Assembly (NCBI RefSeq): GCF_002222655.1
Contig: NZ_CP022423.1
Coordinates: 1,612,001 to 1,676,000, forward strand
Length of the DNA: 64,000 nucleotides
Source of the DNA: Vitreoscilla filiformis
Lineage (GTDB): Bacteria > Pseudomonadota > Gammaproteobacteria > Burkholderiales > Burkholderiaceae_C
Direction of reading: 5' to 3'
This document shows, one piece after another, positions 44,006 through 53,741 of this stretch. The position numbers were made by a program, and so were the translations under genes. The notes under the pieces were generated by a model. It worked only from the letters and a program-made list of their open reading frames with translations. It did no database searches and was not told where the DNA came from. Numbering within the stretch: position 1 is the stretch's first letter; each line of letters begins with the position of its first letter.

Positions 44006-44722
44006 ATGAAACACCAACTCCACGCCCGCCTCCCCGATCAACTCGCCCAGCGTTTGGAACGTGCCATCGTGGAGCGCCACCATCTGCCGGGTGATCGCTT
44101 GCCGCCAGAGCGCGTGTGGGCGGTGGAGCTCGGGGTGTCGCGCACGGTGTTGCGCGAGGCGCTGCGTCTGCTGGCTGAGCGCGGTCTGGTGGAGCAGCGC
44201 CACGGTGCCGGCACCTTCGTTGCCGCTCAACCGGGAGCGCGTCAAGGCGATGTGTGGGCGCAACTGTTGCAACGTCAACCGTTGTTGCAGGAAGGCTGGC
44301 TGGAGTTTCGGGAAATGCTGGAGGTGCGTTGCGCCGAACTCGCCGCCCGCCGTGCGACGCCGGACGATCGGGCCCGGCTCGCCCAGGCTCACGCCGAAGT
44401 CAGCGCTGCGTATGCCCAGCCGGATCGTCAAATCCAAGTGCGGGCCGACGTGGCCTTTCACCGCGCCCTGGCCGACGCCACGCGCAACCCCGTCTTCAGC
44501 CAGTTGGTGGCGACCTTGCTGGCGCTGTTGCACGAGCACGTCCACCTGAGCATCGCCGACCTGACGCCGGATTCGCAAGAAGCCCAGCGCCTGTGCCAGC
44601 AGCACGACGCGCTCTGGCAGGCCGTCCAACGCGGTGACGCTGTGGCTGCCGCCAGCGCCGCCCAAGCGCACATCGATTTCGTGCGTGAGCGCTGGCAGCG
44701 GCGCCTGGCCGGTTTGGCCTGA
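44006..44722 (+). CDS. GntR family (FadR/FCD) regulator of lactate operon
   Basis: A 238-residue protein. The N-terminal winged helix has L-P-P-E-R-V-W-A-V-E-L-G-V-S-R-T-V-L-R-E-A-L-R-L-L and G-A-G-T-F-V. The FCD ligand domain (residues 90-230) contains F-R-E-M-L-E-V-R-C-A-E-L-A and the metal-binding pattern D-V-A-F-H-R-A-L-A-D-A-T-R-N-P. Its divergent position next to lutACB and the TGGTCAGACCA site make it the likely LldR/LutR-type lactate-responsive repressor. The ligand is inferred from context. Confidence 0.85.
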   Translation: MKHQLHARLPDQLAQRLERAIVERHHLPGDRLPPERVWAVELGVSRTVLREALRLLAERGLVEQRHGAGTFVAAQPGARQGDVWAQLLQRQPLLQEGWLEFREMLEVRCAELAARRATPDDRARLAQAHAEVSAAYAQPDRQIQVRADVAFHRALADATRNPVFSQLVATLLALLHEHVHLSIADLTPDSQEAQRLCQQHDALWQAVQRGDAVAAASAAQAHIDFVRERWQRRLAGLA

Positions 44723-44743
44723 GGGCCGCTGCGCAACGCCCGG

Positions 44744-46114
44744 TCAGCCTTGCGCCGGCACGCTGGGCAAGCTGGCCAGCGCCATGGCCAGTTCCTGCTC
44801 GTTGTAGCTTTCGTCGGTGAGTTCGCCGGCGAAGTACTTTTGGTAGGACACCATGTCAAAGTGCCCGTGGCCGCTCAAGCAGAACAGGATGTTCTCGGAC
44901 TTGCCTTCCCGCTTGCAGCGCAGCGCCTCCTCGATGGCACCCTTGACGGCATGGTTCGATTCCGGTGCCGGCACGATGCCCTCGGCCCGTGCAAACGTCA
45001 CCCCCGCTGCGAAGCACTCGCCCTGGGTGTAGGCCACCGCCTCCATCAACCCCAGCTCCTTGGCGTGCGACACCAGCGGCGCCATGCCGTGGTAACGCAA
45101 TCCACCCGCGTGGAAACCCGGCGGGGTGAAGGTAGAGCCCAGGGTGTGCATCTTGGACAGCGGCGTCATGTGGCCGGTGTCGCCGAAGTCGTAGGCGTAT
45201 TTACCGCGAGTCAGCGAAGGGCAGGCCGCCGGCTCCACCGCCACGATGCGCGACTTTTGCCCGCCACGCAGCCCATGCCCGATGAACGGGAAGGCAATGC
45301 CCGCGAAGTTCGAACCACCGCCCGTGCAGCCCACCACCACGTCCGGCCAAGCGTCGGCCATTTGCATCTGCTCCATCGCTTCCAGACCGATCACGGTTTG
45401 GTGCAGCAGCACATGATTCAGCACCGAGCCCAGGGCGTATTTTGTGTCGTCCCGCTGCGCGGCCAGCTCGACCGCTTCCGAAATGGCGATGCCCAAGCTG
45501 CCCGGATGGTTCGGGTGCTCGGCCAGCACGCTGCGGCCGTAGACGGTTTCCATCGAGGGCGAGGCCACGCAGCGGGCACCGTAGGTTTCCATCACGGCGC
45601 GGCGGTACGGCTTTTGGTCGTAGGACACGCGCACCTGGAACACCAGCACTTCCAACCCAAACAAATTGCCAGCGAACGACAGCGAGGTGCCCCATTGGCC
45701 TGCGCCCGTTTCCGTCGTCAGGCGCTTCACGCCGGCTTGCTGGTTGTAAAACGCCTGCGGGATGGCGGTGTTGGGCTTGTGGCTGCCAGCGGGGCTGACG
45801 CCTTCGTACTTGTAGAAAATTTTGGCCGGTGTGCCCAGCACCTTTTCCAGCCGATGGGCGCGGTAGAGCGGAGCGGGGCGCCAGAGTTTGTAGATGTCTT
45901 GCACCGGCTCGGGGATGTCGATCTCGCGTTCCGTCGTCACCTCCTGCTGGATCAGGGACATGGGGAACAACGGTGCCAGATCGTCCGGGCCCACCGGCTG
46001 CATCGTGCCGGGATGCAGCACGGGCGGCAGCGGCACGGGCAGATCGGCCTGGAGGTTGTACCAGGCCTTGGGCATTTGACTTTCTTCGAGCAAGTATTTG
46101 GTGCGGGTGCTCAT
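44744..46114 (-). CDS. TrpB2-type tryptophan synthase beta-like PLP enzyme
   Basis: A 456-residue protein from ATG 46114 (MSTRTKYLL). It is longer than TrpB1, as expected for the TrpB2 group, with an extended N-terminus (P-K-A-W-Y-N-L-Q-A-D-L-P). The PLP lysine is in G-S-H-K-P-N-T-A near residue 115, the phosphate loop in G-C-T-G-G-G-S-N near 260, and R-P-A-P-L-Y-R-A near 85. TrpB2 can join indole and serine, but lacks a strong link to TrpA and often serves in salvage. No trpA is nearby. Confidence 0.9.
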   Translation of the reverse strand: MSTRTKYLLEESQMPKAWYNLQADLPVPLPPVLHPGTMQPVGPDDLAPLFPMSLIQQEVTTEREIDIPEPVQDIYKLWRPAPLYRAHRLEKVLGTPAKIFYKYEGVSPAGSHKPNTAIPQAFYNQQAGVKRLTTETGAGQWGTSLSFAGNLFGLEVLVFQVRVSYDQKPYRRAVMETYGARCVASPSMETVYGRSVLAEHPNHPGSLGIAISEAVELAAQRDDTKYALGSVLNHVLLHQTVIGLEAMEQMQMADAWPDVVVGCTGGGSNFAGIAFPFIGHGLRGGQKSRIVAVEPAACPSLTRGKYAYDFGDTGHMTPLSKMHTLGSTFTPPGFHAGGLRYHGMAPLVSHAKELGLMEAVAYTQGECFAAGVTFARAEGIVPAPESNHAVKGAIEEALRCKREGKSENILFCLSGHGHFDMVSYQKYFAGELTDESYNEQELAMALASLPSVPAQG

Positions 46115-46198
46115 GTCTCGGAACACTTTCTCATGGAATGGAGGGAAATCCCGCCACCCGCACCGTTGCAAAAACAATCAAAACGGGCGGCGAGCCCG

Positions 46199-46639
46199 TC
46201 AATCTACCGGGAGTTTGAACAGACTGGTAGCGTCCAGCTCAAGCGCTTGGCGGCCATCGGCGTGAAACAGCGCCCAGGTCCAGCGCAACACGCCCAGCTC
46301 CGGGCGCTTGGCCGAGCGCCGAACCTCCTGCACTTCGGCACGGAAGCTCAGCGGCTCGCCCGCACGCACTGGGTTGGGCCAGCGGATTTTTTCCACCCCA
46401 GGCGAGGCGTAAGACTCGGAACCGTCCAGCGCCGCCGCGCAAGCCAGGCGCATGGCCACACCACAGGTTTGCCAGCCGCTGGCGATCAAGCCACCGAACG
46501 GCCCTTGTGCCGCTGCCTCGGGATCGGTGTGGAACCATTGCGGATCCCACTGCCGAGCAAAATCGAGGATGTCTTGCTCGCTCAAAGCGATGGGGCCAGC
46601 GGTGATGACTTGGCCGGCGTAGAACTCTGCGAATTTCAT
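46199..46639 (-). CDS. MaoC-like hotdog dehydratase
   Basis: A 146-residue protein of the MaoC/R-hydratase fold. The pattern D-P-Q-W-F-H-T-D near residue 33, then G-P-F-G-G-L-I-A-S-G, is the Asp-His active region of (R)-specific enoyl-CoA hydratases. The strand V-E-K-I-R-W-P-N-P-V-R-A-G near 85 is also typical. It could hydrate an enoyl-CoA; a substrate is not evident. It lies downstream of the MscS gene and 85 bp before trpB2, all on the minus strand. Confidence 0.8.
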   Translation of the reverse strand: MKFAEFYAGQVITAGPIALSEQDILDFARQWDPQWFHTDPEAAAQGPFGGLIASGWQTCGVAMRLACAAALDGSESYASPGVEKIRWPNPVRAGEPLSFRAEVQEVRRSAKRPELGVLRWTWALFHADGRQALELDATSLFKLPVD

Positions 46640-46673
46640 GCGGAACGGTTCAACAAGGGGTGAAAAAAGCGGA

Positions 46674-47486
46674 TCAGCCTTGGACGATGTGCGTCACCTG
46701 AGCGGGCATCGGGGCCGGCCAACCGGCTTCCTTGGCCACACGCACGATGGCTTCGTTGGTGTCAAAGTACACCTGCCAGTAGTTCGCGGTGTGGGTGTAA
46801 GGACGCACGGCGATGACACAGCCGTTGAGGTTCATGTCCAACAGGGCCACATCGGGCGCTGGGTTCGTGGCGACGTTGGGGATTTTGGCCACGGCGGCAC
46901 GCAGGCGAGCGATGGCGTCCAGCGGATCGACGCCTGCCGCCAGTTGGGCGGTGCGATCCACGCGGCGCACGGGCAGGGCGCTAAAGTTTTGCACTGTGTC
47001 CCCAAACACCTTGGAGTTGCCGACGGTGGTCAGGACGTTGTCCGGCGTCACCAAGGTGGTGGCGAACAGGCCCAGCTCATGCACTGTGCCGACCACCCCA
47101 CCGACGCTGACGAAGTCGCCCACCTTGAACGGACGCAGCACCAGCATGAAGGCCCCAGCTGCGAAGTTGCCGAGCATGCCGCTCCACGCCGCACCGATGG
47201 CCACGCCTGCACCGGCCAACAAGGCCGCAAACGACGTGGTTTGAATGCCGAAGTAGCCCAAGATGCCCAGCACCAGGGCGATGTTCAGCGCCACGGCCAC
47301 GATGCTGCCCAGGTACTTGGACAGCGTCGCATCGACTTGGCTGCGGTTCAGTGAAGCCTGTGTGAGGGCCACGACCTTGGCGATGAGCCAGCGGCCAATC
47401 ACCCAAAACGCAATCGACGCGAGCACCTTGACGGCCAGTTCGGCCACGGTGGTGCTCAAGAAAGTCTGAAGGGCGGAGAAGTCCAC
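46674..47486 (-). CDS. Small-conductance mechanosensitive channel (MscS family)
   Basis: A 270-residue membrane protein. The GTG at 47486 is chosen because AAGGA lies six bases upstream and the protein then starts V-D-F-S-A-L-Q-T-F, as MscS homologues do; the longer frame runs back into the preceding gene. Three membrane segments lie at about 15-40, 60-80 and 88-110, the last being the pore helix (A-L-L-A-G-A-G-V-A-I-G-A-A-W). The beta domain has L-R-P-F-K-V-G-D-F-V near 128. It releases solutes on hypo-osmotic shock. It follows the box-linked hydratase gene by 16 bp. Confidence 0.88.
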   Translation of the reverse strand: MDFSALQTFLSTTVAELAVKVLASIAFWVIGRWLIAKVVALTQASLNRSQVDATLSKYLGSIVAVALNIALVLGILGYFGIQTTSFAALLAGAGVAIGAAWSGMLGNFAAGAFMLVLRPFKVGDFVSVGGVVGTVHELGLFATTLVTPDNVLTTVGNSKVFGDTVQNFSALPVRRVDRTAQLAAGVDPLDAIARLRAAVAKIPNVATNPAPDVALLDMNLNGCVIAVRPYTHTANYWQVYFDTNEAIVRVAKEAGWPAPMPAQVTHIVQG

Positions 47487-47502
47487 AGTGAATCCTTTCA
47501 AC

Positions 47503-48333
47503 TCAGGAAGAGGAGTCCGGAGTATCGGGGCAAGCGAACTGGGGTGGGCGCTTGTGTTGCAGCGCCGCAAGACCTTCCCGTGCATCGGCACCAGTAAAAC
47601 TGAGGATTTCCAGCGCCAGCGAATGCTCGAATGTCGGCCAAGCTGCACGCAGCCAGTGGTTCAAGCTGCGTTTGGTCCACGCCAAAGCCGTGGGGCTGCC
47701 CGCAGCCAGGGAGGCTGCCACAGCGCGGGCGCGTGGCAGCAGCTCGTCCTCGGGCACGGCCAAACTCACCAGGCCGATGCGTTCGGCTTCGGTGCCGTTC
47801 AATGGGGCGCAGGTCAGCAGGTGGTATTTGGCTTTGGCCATCCCGCACAGCAGCGGCCAAATGACGGCAGCATGATCGCCCGCCGCCACGCCCAGCTTGG
47901 TGTGGCCGTCGATGATTTTGGCGTTGTGCGCTGCGATCGAGACATCGGCCAGCAGCGCCAGCGCTGCCCCGGCGCCCACGGCGGCACCGTGGATGGCGCT
48001 GACGATGGGCAGATCACAATCGATCATGCCTTGCACCAGATCGCGGGCTTCGCGCATCACGCGCAGGCGGGTGGTTTCGCGGGCGAGCATGTCCTCCACC
48101 AATGCCATTTGCCCGCCGGCTGAAAACCCCTTACCTTCAGAGCGAATGAGGATGCAGCGCACGCCAGGCCGCGCCGCCAGCCCGCGCCACAGCGTACCCA
48201 GTTGCGCGTGAGCGTGGGCATCGCACGCCGGCAGCGTGCCAGGCGGGCCCAGCACCAGCTCGACCACGCCTTGCGGATGATGTTCAAGGCGCAGCCCCTC
48301 GGCCAGCGTTTCGGTGTCGATGGGGGTGCTCAT
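47503..48333 (-). CDS. Enoyl-CoA hydratase/isomerase family protein
   Basis: A 276-residue crotonase-fold protein from ATG 48333, overlapping the preceding gene's stop (ATGA). The oxyanion region is G-F-S-A-G-G-Q-M near residue 70, followed by [15 protein letters not shown] near 115. It is translationally coupled to the 3-hydroxyacyl-CoA dehydrogenase gene and lies at the end of the box operon. It may act as a hydratase or isomerase on dehydroadipyl-CoA intermediates between BoxD and 3-oxoadipyl-CoA; this is inferred from context. Confidence 0.8.
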   Translation of the reverse strand: MSTPIDTETLAEGLRLEHHPQGVVELVLGPPGTLPACDAHAHAQLGTLWRGLAARPGVRCILIRSEGKGFSAGGQMALVEDMLARETTRLRVMREARDLVQGMIDCDLPIVSAIHGAAVGAGAALALLADVSIAAHNAKIIDGHTKLGVAAGDHAAVIWPLLCGMAKAKYHLLTCAPLNGTEAERIGLVSLAVPEDELLPRARAVAASLAAGSPTALAWTKRSLNHWLRAAWPTFEHSLALEILSFTGADAREGLAALQHKRPPQFACPDTPDSSS

Positions 48334-50120
48334 GCGGGGGTGCCTTCCTGCCACACCCGTTGGCGCAAATGGGGGCTGACGCGGTAACGCTCGCCCCGGT
48401 AATGCGCGTCCAGCGCGTCCAACAGGCGCACCACGGGCGCCGCGCCCCAATGCGCCAGCCATTCAAACGGCCCGGCGGGGTAGTTGACCCCGAGTTTCAT
48501 GGCCGTGTCCGCCCCGGTTTCGCTGCACACGCCTTGATGCACGGCGTCGCTCGCCTCGTTGATGAGCATGGCCACGGTGCGGGCCACGGCCAAACCGGGC
48601 GCATCGGCCAGACGTTGCGGCGTGAAGCCCAACGCTGCCAGCCACTGCGGCGCGGCGGCCACCCAGGCCGAGCTGGCGCTGACGGCGGGAGTCCAGGCGA
48701 GTGGGGCGCCCCCTCTCCCCAACCCCTCTCCCACGAGGGGTGAGGGGCTTTGTGACAGGGATGCGTTGGCGCCGGCTTGGGCGGTGGGCAGGTCAAACAG
48801 CGCGAGATCTGACACGGCCTCCTCCATCGCCACTTGGGCGGCGGGGCGGCCATCCGTCAGGCGCAGCACCTGGCAGGTGCTGGCACGGCGCAGGGTTGGT
48901 GTCATGTCATCGTTGGCGTGTTGTCCCCTCACCCCGGCCCTCTCCCCCAAGGGGAGAGGGAGAAATGACTTCAAAGCCCCTCTCCCATCGGGGGAGAGGG
49001 GTTGGGGTGAGGGGAGTGCGTCGCCAAACACACCGACATTTGAGGCTTGACGCAACACCAGGCCGCACCAGGCGGTGGTTCGATCGGTGCTGAAGGTTTG
49101 GCCGGCGGCGCGCAGCCGCTCGGCCAGCAGCTCGGCCACCGCGCCACGGCCATGCAAAGTCACCTCCACCTGCGCATCAATCAAAGCCCCTCTCCCCTCG
49201 TGGGAGAGGGGTTGGGGAGAGGGGGCCACCGCCGAGCCAGAAGCCCCCGCCCGGTAATCGTAAAAACCGCGCCCACTCTTGCGCCCCAGCAGCCCACCCT
49301 CCACCAACTCACGCTGCACCAGCGAAGGCACAAAGCGTTTGTCGAAAAAATTGGCTTCGTAGACGGATTGCGTTACCGAAAAATTGGTGTCGTGCCCGAT
49401 CAAATCCATCAGCTCACACGGCCCCATGCGAAAACCCGCGCCGCGCAAGCAAGCATCCAACTCCGCCGGCGTGCCCGCTTGCTCGGCCAGCAACGCCAGC
49501 GTCTCGGCATAAAACGGACGCGCAATGCGGTTGACGATGAACCCAGGCGTCGATTTGGCATGCACCGCCGTCTTGCCCCAGGCGCCGGAAAGCGCATGAA
49601 TCGCCTCCGCCACGGCTGGCGCGGTGTGCAGCCCACTCACCACCTCCACCAGTTTCATCAAGGGCACGGGGTTGAAGAAGTGCATGCCCACCAAGCGTTC
49701 TGGGTGCTGCAAGCCGTTGGCAATCGCCGTCACTGAGATGGACGAGGTGTTGGTCGCCAGCACGCACGCCGGCGACACCCGCCCTTCTAACTCGCGGAAC
49801 AAACTGCGCTTGGCGTCCAGCTTTTCGAGGATGGCTTCCACCACCAAGCCGGCGTCTTTTGCTTCGGTCAAGGTGTCCACTGCCCGCAAGCGGGCCAGGG
49901 TGGCGGCCACAGCTTCGGGTTTCAGCTTGCCTTTGGCGGCCAGCATGTGGAGGCTGGTGGCGAGTTTGTCGAGCGCTTGCGCGGCGGCGCCGGCTTTCAC
50001 GTCAAACAACATCACCGGGTGCCCGGCCTGTGCCGCCACCTGCGCAATGCCCGCACCCATGATGCCGGCACCCACCACCAGCACCGGTACGCCGCTCAGG
50101 TTGAAGTCGGTGGCGCTCAT
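48330..50120 (-). CDS. 3-hydroxyacyl-CoA dehydrogenase (PaaH-like) with in-frame repeat insertions
   Basis: A 596-residue protein, about 90 longer than usual for PaaH/PaaC. The Rossmann motif is [12 protein letters not shown] near residue 17, followed by N-T-S-S-I-S-V-T-A and [12 protein letters not shown], and the C-terminal 3HCDH domains have G-F-I-V-N-R and N-Y-P-A-G-P-F-E-W. Three palindromic-repeat blocks (49183-49227, 48924-49015, 48709-48752) are read through in frame as [25 protein letters not shown] and [13 protein letters not shown]. It would oxidise 3-hydroxyadipyl-CoA in the lower box route. Whether the enlarged protein is active is unknown. Confidence 0.85.
   Translation of the reverse strand: MSATDFNLSGVPVLVVGAGIMGAGIAQVAAQAGHPVMLFDVKAGAAAQALDKLATSLHMLAAKGKLKPEAVAATLARLRAVDTLTEAKDAGLVVEAILEKLDAKRSLFRELEGRVSPACVLATNTSSISVTAIANGLQHPERLVGMHFFNPVPLMKLVEVVSGLHTAPAVAEAIHALSGAWGKTAVHAKSTPGFIVNRIARPFYAETLALLAEQAGTPAELDACLRGAGFRMGPCELMDLIGHDTNFSVTQSVYEANFFDKRFVPSLVQRELVEGGLLGRKSGRGFYDYRAGASGSAVAPSPQPLSHEGRGALIDAQVEVTLHGRGAVAELLAERLRAAGQTFSTDRTTAWCGLVLRQASNVGVFGDALPSPQPLSPDGRGALKSFLPLPLGERAGVRGQHANDDMTPTLRRASTCQVLRLTDGRPAAQVAMEEAVSDLALFDLPTAQAGANASLSQSPSPLVGEGLGRGGAPLAWTPAVSASSAWVAAAPQWLAALGFTPQRLADAPGLAVARTVAMLINEASDAVHQGVCSETGADTAMKLGVNYPAGPFEWLAHWGAAPVVRLLDALDAHYRGERYRVSPHLRQRVWQEGTPA
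48709..48752. repeat. REP-like palindrome inside 3-hydroxyacyl-CoA dehydrogenase gene (1)
   Basis: CCCCTCTCCCC-AACCCCTCTCC then GAGGGG-TGAGGGGCTTTG, the same unit as at 21795-21842. It is kept in frame in the dehydrogenase (near residues 456-470) and encodes [13 protein letters not shown]. Confidence 0.8.
48924..49015. repeat. Paired REP-like palindromes inside 3-hydroxyacyl-CoA dehydrogenase gene (2)
   Basis: Two units face each other: CCCCTCACCCC...GGGGAGAGGG (48924-48960) and AAAGCCCCTCTCCC...GGGGTGAGGGG (48974-49015). Together they add about 30 residues (near 368-399), still in frame. Confidence 0.8.
49183..49227. repeat. REP-like palindrome inside 3-hydroxyacyl-CoA dehydrogenase gene (3)
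   Basis: AAAGCCCCTCTCCC-CTCGT-GGGAGAGGGG followed by TTGGGGAGAGGGGG. It adds [13 protein letters not shown] near residues 298-312, between the first C-terminal domain and the remainder of the protein. Confidence 0.8.
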
Positions 50121-50968
50121 GCGGCGGCTCCTGGTTCTTGTGGCACCCAGGCAGCGGGGCGTTTGGCGAGGAAAGCGGCAAACCCTTCTTTGGCCTCGTC
50201 CGTGCCGCGCACACGGGCGATGGTTTGCGCGGTCAGCTCCAGCACATCGGTGCTCACGGGGCCAACCGCCATTTGGGCGTACAACGCTTTGATTTCGCGC
50301 TGCGCGTTCGGGCCGCCGACCAGCAGCTCGGCCACCAGGGCATCGACGGCGGCGTCGAGTGCGGCGGCGGCGCCGTCCGGGCTGCCATCGTCGTTCGTCA
50401 CCTGCTGAACGAGGCCGATGTTGTGCGCTTCAGCGGCGCCGATGCGGCTCGTTGTCAGCGCCAAGCGCATGGCCTGACGCTTGCCCACCGCATTCGTGAG
50501 GTACGGCCCGATCACCGAAGGCAGGATGCCGAACTTCGCCTCACTCACCGCAAACTGGGCGCGGCTGCTGGCGATGGCGAAGTCACACGCACACGCCAGC
50601 CCCACGCCGCCGCCCAGCGCCACGCCTTGCACGCGGGCGATGGTGGGTTTCGGGCCATGGTGAATTTTCCAAAGCATCCCGGCAAAACGCCGGGCATCGG
50701 CCAAATTCCATTCGAAGTCGGCTTGGCTGGCGCGCTGCATCCACTGCAAATCGGCGCCGGCGCTGAAAGCCTTGCCAGCGCCTTCCAGCACGATGACGCG
50801 GGCGTTGTCGTCATTGGCCAGCAGGCCAAACACCGCGTCCAGCTCGGCAATCATGGCCTCGTCAAAGGCGTTGAACACCTGCGGGCGGTTCATCCTCACC
50901 CGCACCACGCCGGGGCGTGTACCGGGCAACACGGCCAGCGTTTGCCAGTTCGCAGTCAAGGCGCTCAT
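50117..50968 (-). CDS. Enoyl-CoA hydratase (crotonase family)
   Basis: A 283-residue crotonase. Oxyanion elements are A-F-S-A-G-A-D-L-Q-W-M near residue 68 and G-V-A-L-G-G-G-V-G-L-A near 115, with catalytic-type E-A-K-F-G-I-L-P-S near 145. The sequence is closest in style to methylglutaconyl-CoA hydratase/LiuC- or PaaF-type enzymes. It starts within the boxA stop and its end overlaps the dehydrogenase gene start, so boxA, this hydratase and the dehydrogenase are coupled. The likely role is hydration of 2,3-dehydroadipyl-CoA after ring opening. Confidence 0.85.
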   Translation of the reverse strand: MSALTANWQTLAVLPGTRPGVVRVRMNRPQVFNAFDEAMIAELDAVFGLLANDDNARVIVLEGAGKAFSAGADLQWMQRASQADFEWNLADARRFAGMLWKIHHGPKPTIARVQGVALGGGVGLACACDFAIASSRAQFAVSEAKFGILPSVIGPYLTNAVGKRQAMRLALTTSRIGAAEAHNIGLVQQVTNDDGSPDGAAAALDAAVDALVAELLVGGPNAQREIKALYAQMAVGPVSTDVLELTAQTIARVRGTDEAKEGFAAFLAKRPAAWVPQEPGAAA

Positions 50969-52263
50969 CAGTAGGTCTCCAGGTGCAAGCGGCCTTCGTT
51001 TTTGAGCGTCGCGCCCAGCGTTTCCCAGTTCAGGCCGGCGTTTTGGGCGATGTCACGCAGCGCCAGCACCACGCCTTCTTCCATCGCCTTCAGGCCGCAG
51101 ACGTAGAAACACGTGTTCGGATCTTTGAGCAGCGCCACCAAATCGGCGGCCCGCTCGCGCATCAGGTCTTGCACGTAACGACGTGGGGCGCCCGGCGTGC
51201 GGCTGAACGCCAGGTTGATGTCGATGAAGTCTTTGGGCAGGCTGGTCAGTGGGCCGAAATAGGGCAGTTCGGCCTGGGTGCGGGCGCCGAAAAACAACAT
51301 CAGCTTGCCGCCCTCAAACTTGCCCGATTGGCGCAGCCGGCGGCGCCATTCCGTCATGGCGCGCATCGGGGCCGAACCGGTGCCGGTGCAAATCATGACG
51401 AGGTGAGATTTCGGGTGATTCGGCATCAAGAAACTGGCACCGAAGGGGCCGATGACCTGCACCTTGTCGCCCACCGCCGCGTCGCACAAGTAGTTGCTGG
51501 CCACGCCGTGAATGGGCCGCCCTTGCGGATCGTTCACCACCCGCTTCACCGTGAGCGAGAGGTTGTTGTAACCGGGGCGCTCGCCATTGCGCGGGCTGGC
51601 GATGCTGTACTGGCGCGCATGGTGCGGCTTGCCTTGCGCGTCCACCCCCGGCGGAATCACACCGATGCTCTGGCCTTCCAGCACCGGGAAGGGCATGCTG
51701 CCAAAGTCCAGCACGATGTGGTGGGTTTCGTTCTCCGTGCCCGCTTCGTTCACCTTGACGTTGCCGACCACGGTGGCCATGGTCGGCGCTTTCGGCCCGT
51801 AAAGTTTGGTGTACGGGTGCGCGGCGGACCACGGCGGCACCTGCGCACCCCATTGCGCCGAATTGAACGCCGCTTCGCCCGTCGGGTCGGTGGCCGGGGT
51901 TTCGGGCGTGGCGGCTGCCACTGCGTCCACCACGGCGGCGGCGTCGCCACCGCCGGCCAGCTCGGCGAGCTGCGCCGCCAGTTGCTCGGCGCTGAGTTCG
52001 GGCGGCAGCTCATCCCACAAGAGCTGCTCTTCCACCGTGTACGCCTTGGCGCCGGGCACTTGGCGCCAGTTGTCGATGGAGCCCGTCGGGCAAGGCGAGA
52101 TGCAAGCCATGCAGAAATTGCACTTGCTCGCCTCAATCACATAGTTGCGGTCATCGTGGGTGATGGCGGCCACCGGGCAGGTGGCCTCGCAAGTGTTGCA
52201 GCGGATGCAGATTTCGGGGTCGATCAGGTGCTGGCGCAGCACGGCAGGCATCGGGGCGTTCAT
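50968..52263 (-). CDS. boxA: Benzoyl-CoA 2,3-epoxidase reductase subunit BoxA
   Basis: A 431-residue NADPH-dependent reductase. The N-terminus has two 4Fe-4S ferredoxin motifs, [12 protein letters not shown] and [12 protein letters not shown] (residues 17-62). An Ala-rich linker (about 85-125) leads to a ferredoxin-NADP reductase fold with [10 protein letters not shown] for FAD and [11 protein letters not shown] for NADPH. It passes electrons to BoxB for O2-dependent epoxidation of benzoyl-CoA. It lies 30 bp after boxB. Confidence 0.95.
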   Translation of the reverse strand: MNAPMPAVLRQHLIDPEICIRCNTCEATCPVAAITHDDRNYVIEASKCNFCMACISPCPTGSIDNWRQVPGAKAYTVEEQLLWDELPPELSAEQLAAQLAELAGGGDAAAVVDAVAAATPETPATDPTGEAAFNSAQWGAQVPPWSAAHPYTKLYGPKAPTMATVVGNVKVNEAGTENETHHIVLDFGSMPFPVLEGQSIGVIPPGVDAQGKPHHARQYSIASPRNGERPGYNNLSLTVKRVVNDPQGRPIHGVASNYLCDAAVGDKVQVIGPFGASFLMPNHPKSHLVMICTGTGSAPMRAMTEWRRRLRQSGKFEGGKLMLFFGARTQAELPYFGPLTSLPKDFIDINLAFSRTPGAPRRYVQDLMRERAADLVALLKDPNTCFYVCGLKAMEEGVVLALRDIAQNAGLNWETLGATLKNEGRLHLETY

Positions 52264-52293
52264 GGCGGCGGGCTCTCTTGGGCTTTTTGGTTT

Positions 52294-53721
52294 TTAGTTG
52301 AAGCGCACGTAATCAAAATCCACCGGCTGGCGGTTGATGCCCATGACGGGCGGCGCAATCCAATTGGCGAACTTGCCGGCTTCGGTGACGCGGCCCATCA
52401 AGCTGGCCACAAAAGCGCGGTCTTCCACCGAAGGCAGCCACTCGTTCTGGCGGGCGGCAAACTCGGTGGCGCTCACGGCGCGGCCATCCGGCGAGATGTG
52501 CGCGCCGGCCAGCGTGCCGATCTTGCGGTTGAACGCCTTGTGCGGCGCTTGCAGCTTGAACGGGATGCCGGCCTTCTCGATCACCTTGTTCCAGCGCTGC
52601 ACACCCCCGATGGAATCCTTGATGTAGTCGTCGCGCAGCACTTCGTTCAGGGCGTTGAGCATCGGCACTTCGCGTTCGATCAAGTGGCCTTCCTTCAGGC
52701 CCAGCACTTTGTAGGTTTGGCCTTGCAGACGATGGTCATCGCCGCGCTTGGTTTCCTCGTAGCGGCCCTTCAGCCCCGAGTTGTAGAAGATGGCCGCATT
52801 GCTGGACTCATCCGCGCCAAACAGGTCGATCGTCACCGAGAAGTGGAAGTTCAGGTAACGCTGGATGGTCGGCAGGTCGATCACGCCAGCGGCGCGGATC
52901 TTGGCCGGGTCATCCGTCTTCAGCTCGTTCATCACCTGGCAGGTGCGGGCAATCACGCGGCTCACGCCGGATTCGCCCACAAACATGTGGTGCGCTTCTT
53001 CCGTCAGCATGAACTTGGTGGTGCGAGCCAGCGGGTCAAAGCCGGATTCAGCGAGCGCGCACAACTGGAACTTGCCGTCGCGGTCGGTGAAGTAGGTGAA
53101 CATGTAGAAGCTCAACCAGTCCGGCGTCGGCTCGTTGAAGGCTTGCAGGATGCGCGGGTTGTCGCTGTCGCCACTGCGGCGATCCAGCAGCGCTTCGGCT
53201 TCCTCGCGGCCATCGCGGCCAAAGTACTTGTGCAGCAGGTACACCATCGCCCACAGGTGGCGGCCTTCTTCCACGTTGACTTGGAAGAGGTTGCGCAAGT
53301 CGTACTGGCTGGGGCAGGTGAGGCCCAGGTGGCGCTGTTGTTCCACCGACGCCGGTTCGGTGTCACCCTGCGTGACGATGATGCGGCGCAGGTTGGCGCG
53401 GTGCTCGCCGGGCACATCCTGCCAAGCGGCTTCGCCCTTGTGTTCACCGAAGTTAACTTGCCGGCCTTCCTCCTTCGGGTTCAGGAAGATGCCCCAGCGG
53501 TAGTCCGGCATCTTGACGTGGCCGAACTGCGCCCAGCCATCGGCGTCCACGCTCACGGCGGTGCGCAGGTACACGTCGAAGTTGTTGGAGCCATCCGGCC
53601 CCATGTCATTCCACCAGTTCAGGTAGTTGGGCTGCCAGTGTTCGAGGGCGCGTTGCAGCGTCTTGTCTTCCGAAAGGTTGACGTTGTTCGGGATTTTTTC
53701 GCTGTAGTTGATCGTGCTCAT
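52294..53721 (-). CDS. boxB: Benzoyl-CoA 2,3-epoxidase oxygenase subunit BoxB
   Basis: A 475-residue diiron oxygenase from ATG 53721 (MSTINYSEK), the usual BoxB start and length. Ligand motifs N-V-E-E-G-R-H-L-W-A-M and T-E-E-A-H-H-M-F-V-G are present, with the terminal W-I-A-P-P-V-M-G-I-N-R-Q-P-V-D segment. With BoxA it converts benzoyl-CoA to the 2,3-epoxide. It lies between boxC and boxA in one operon. A diverged second copy is at 31342. Confidence 0.95.
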   Translation of the reverse strand: MSTINYSEKIPNNVNLSEDKTLQRALEHWQPNYLNWWNDMGPDGSNNFDVYLRTAVSVDADGWAQFGHVKMPDYRWGIFLNPKEEGRQVNFGEHKGEAAWQDVPGEHRANLRRIIVTQGDTEPASVEQQRHLGLTCPSQYDLRNLFQVNVEEGRHLWAMVYLLHKYFGRDGREEAEALLDRRSGDSDNPRILQAFNEPTPDWLSFYMFTYFTDRDGKFQLCALAESGFDPLARTTKFMLTEEAHHMFVGESGVSRVIARTCQVMNELKTDDPAKIRAAGVIDLPTIQRYLNFHFSVTIDLFGADESSNAAIFYNSGLKGRYEETKRGDDHRLQGQTYKVLGLKEGHLIEREVPMLNALNEVLRDDYIKDSIGGVQRWNKVIEKAGIPFKLQAPHKAFNRKIGTLAGAHISPDGRAVSATEFAARQNEWLPSVEDRAFVASLMGRVTEAGKFANWIAPPVMGINRQPVDFDYVRFN

Positions 53722-53741
53722 GCGTGTCTCCTGAATCAAAC

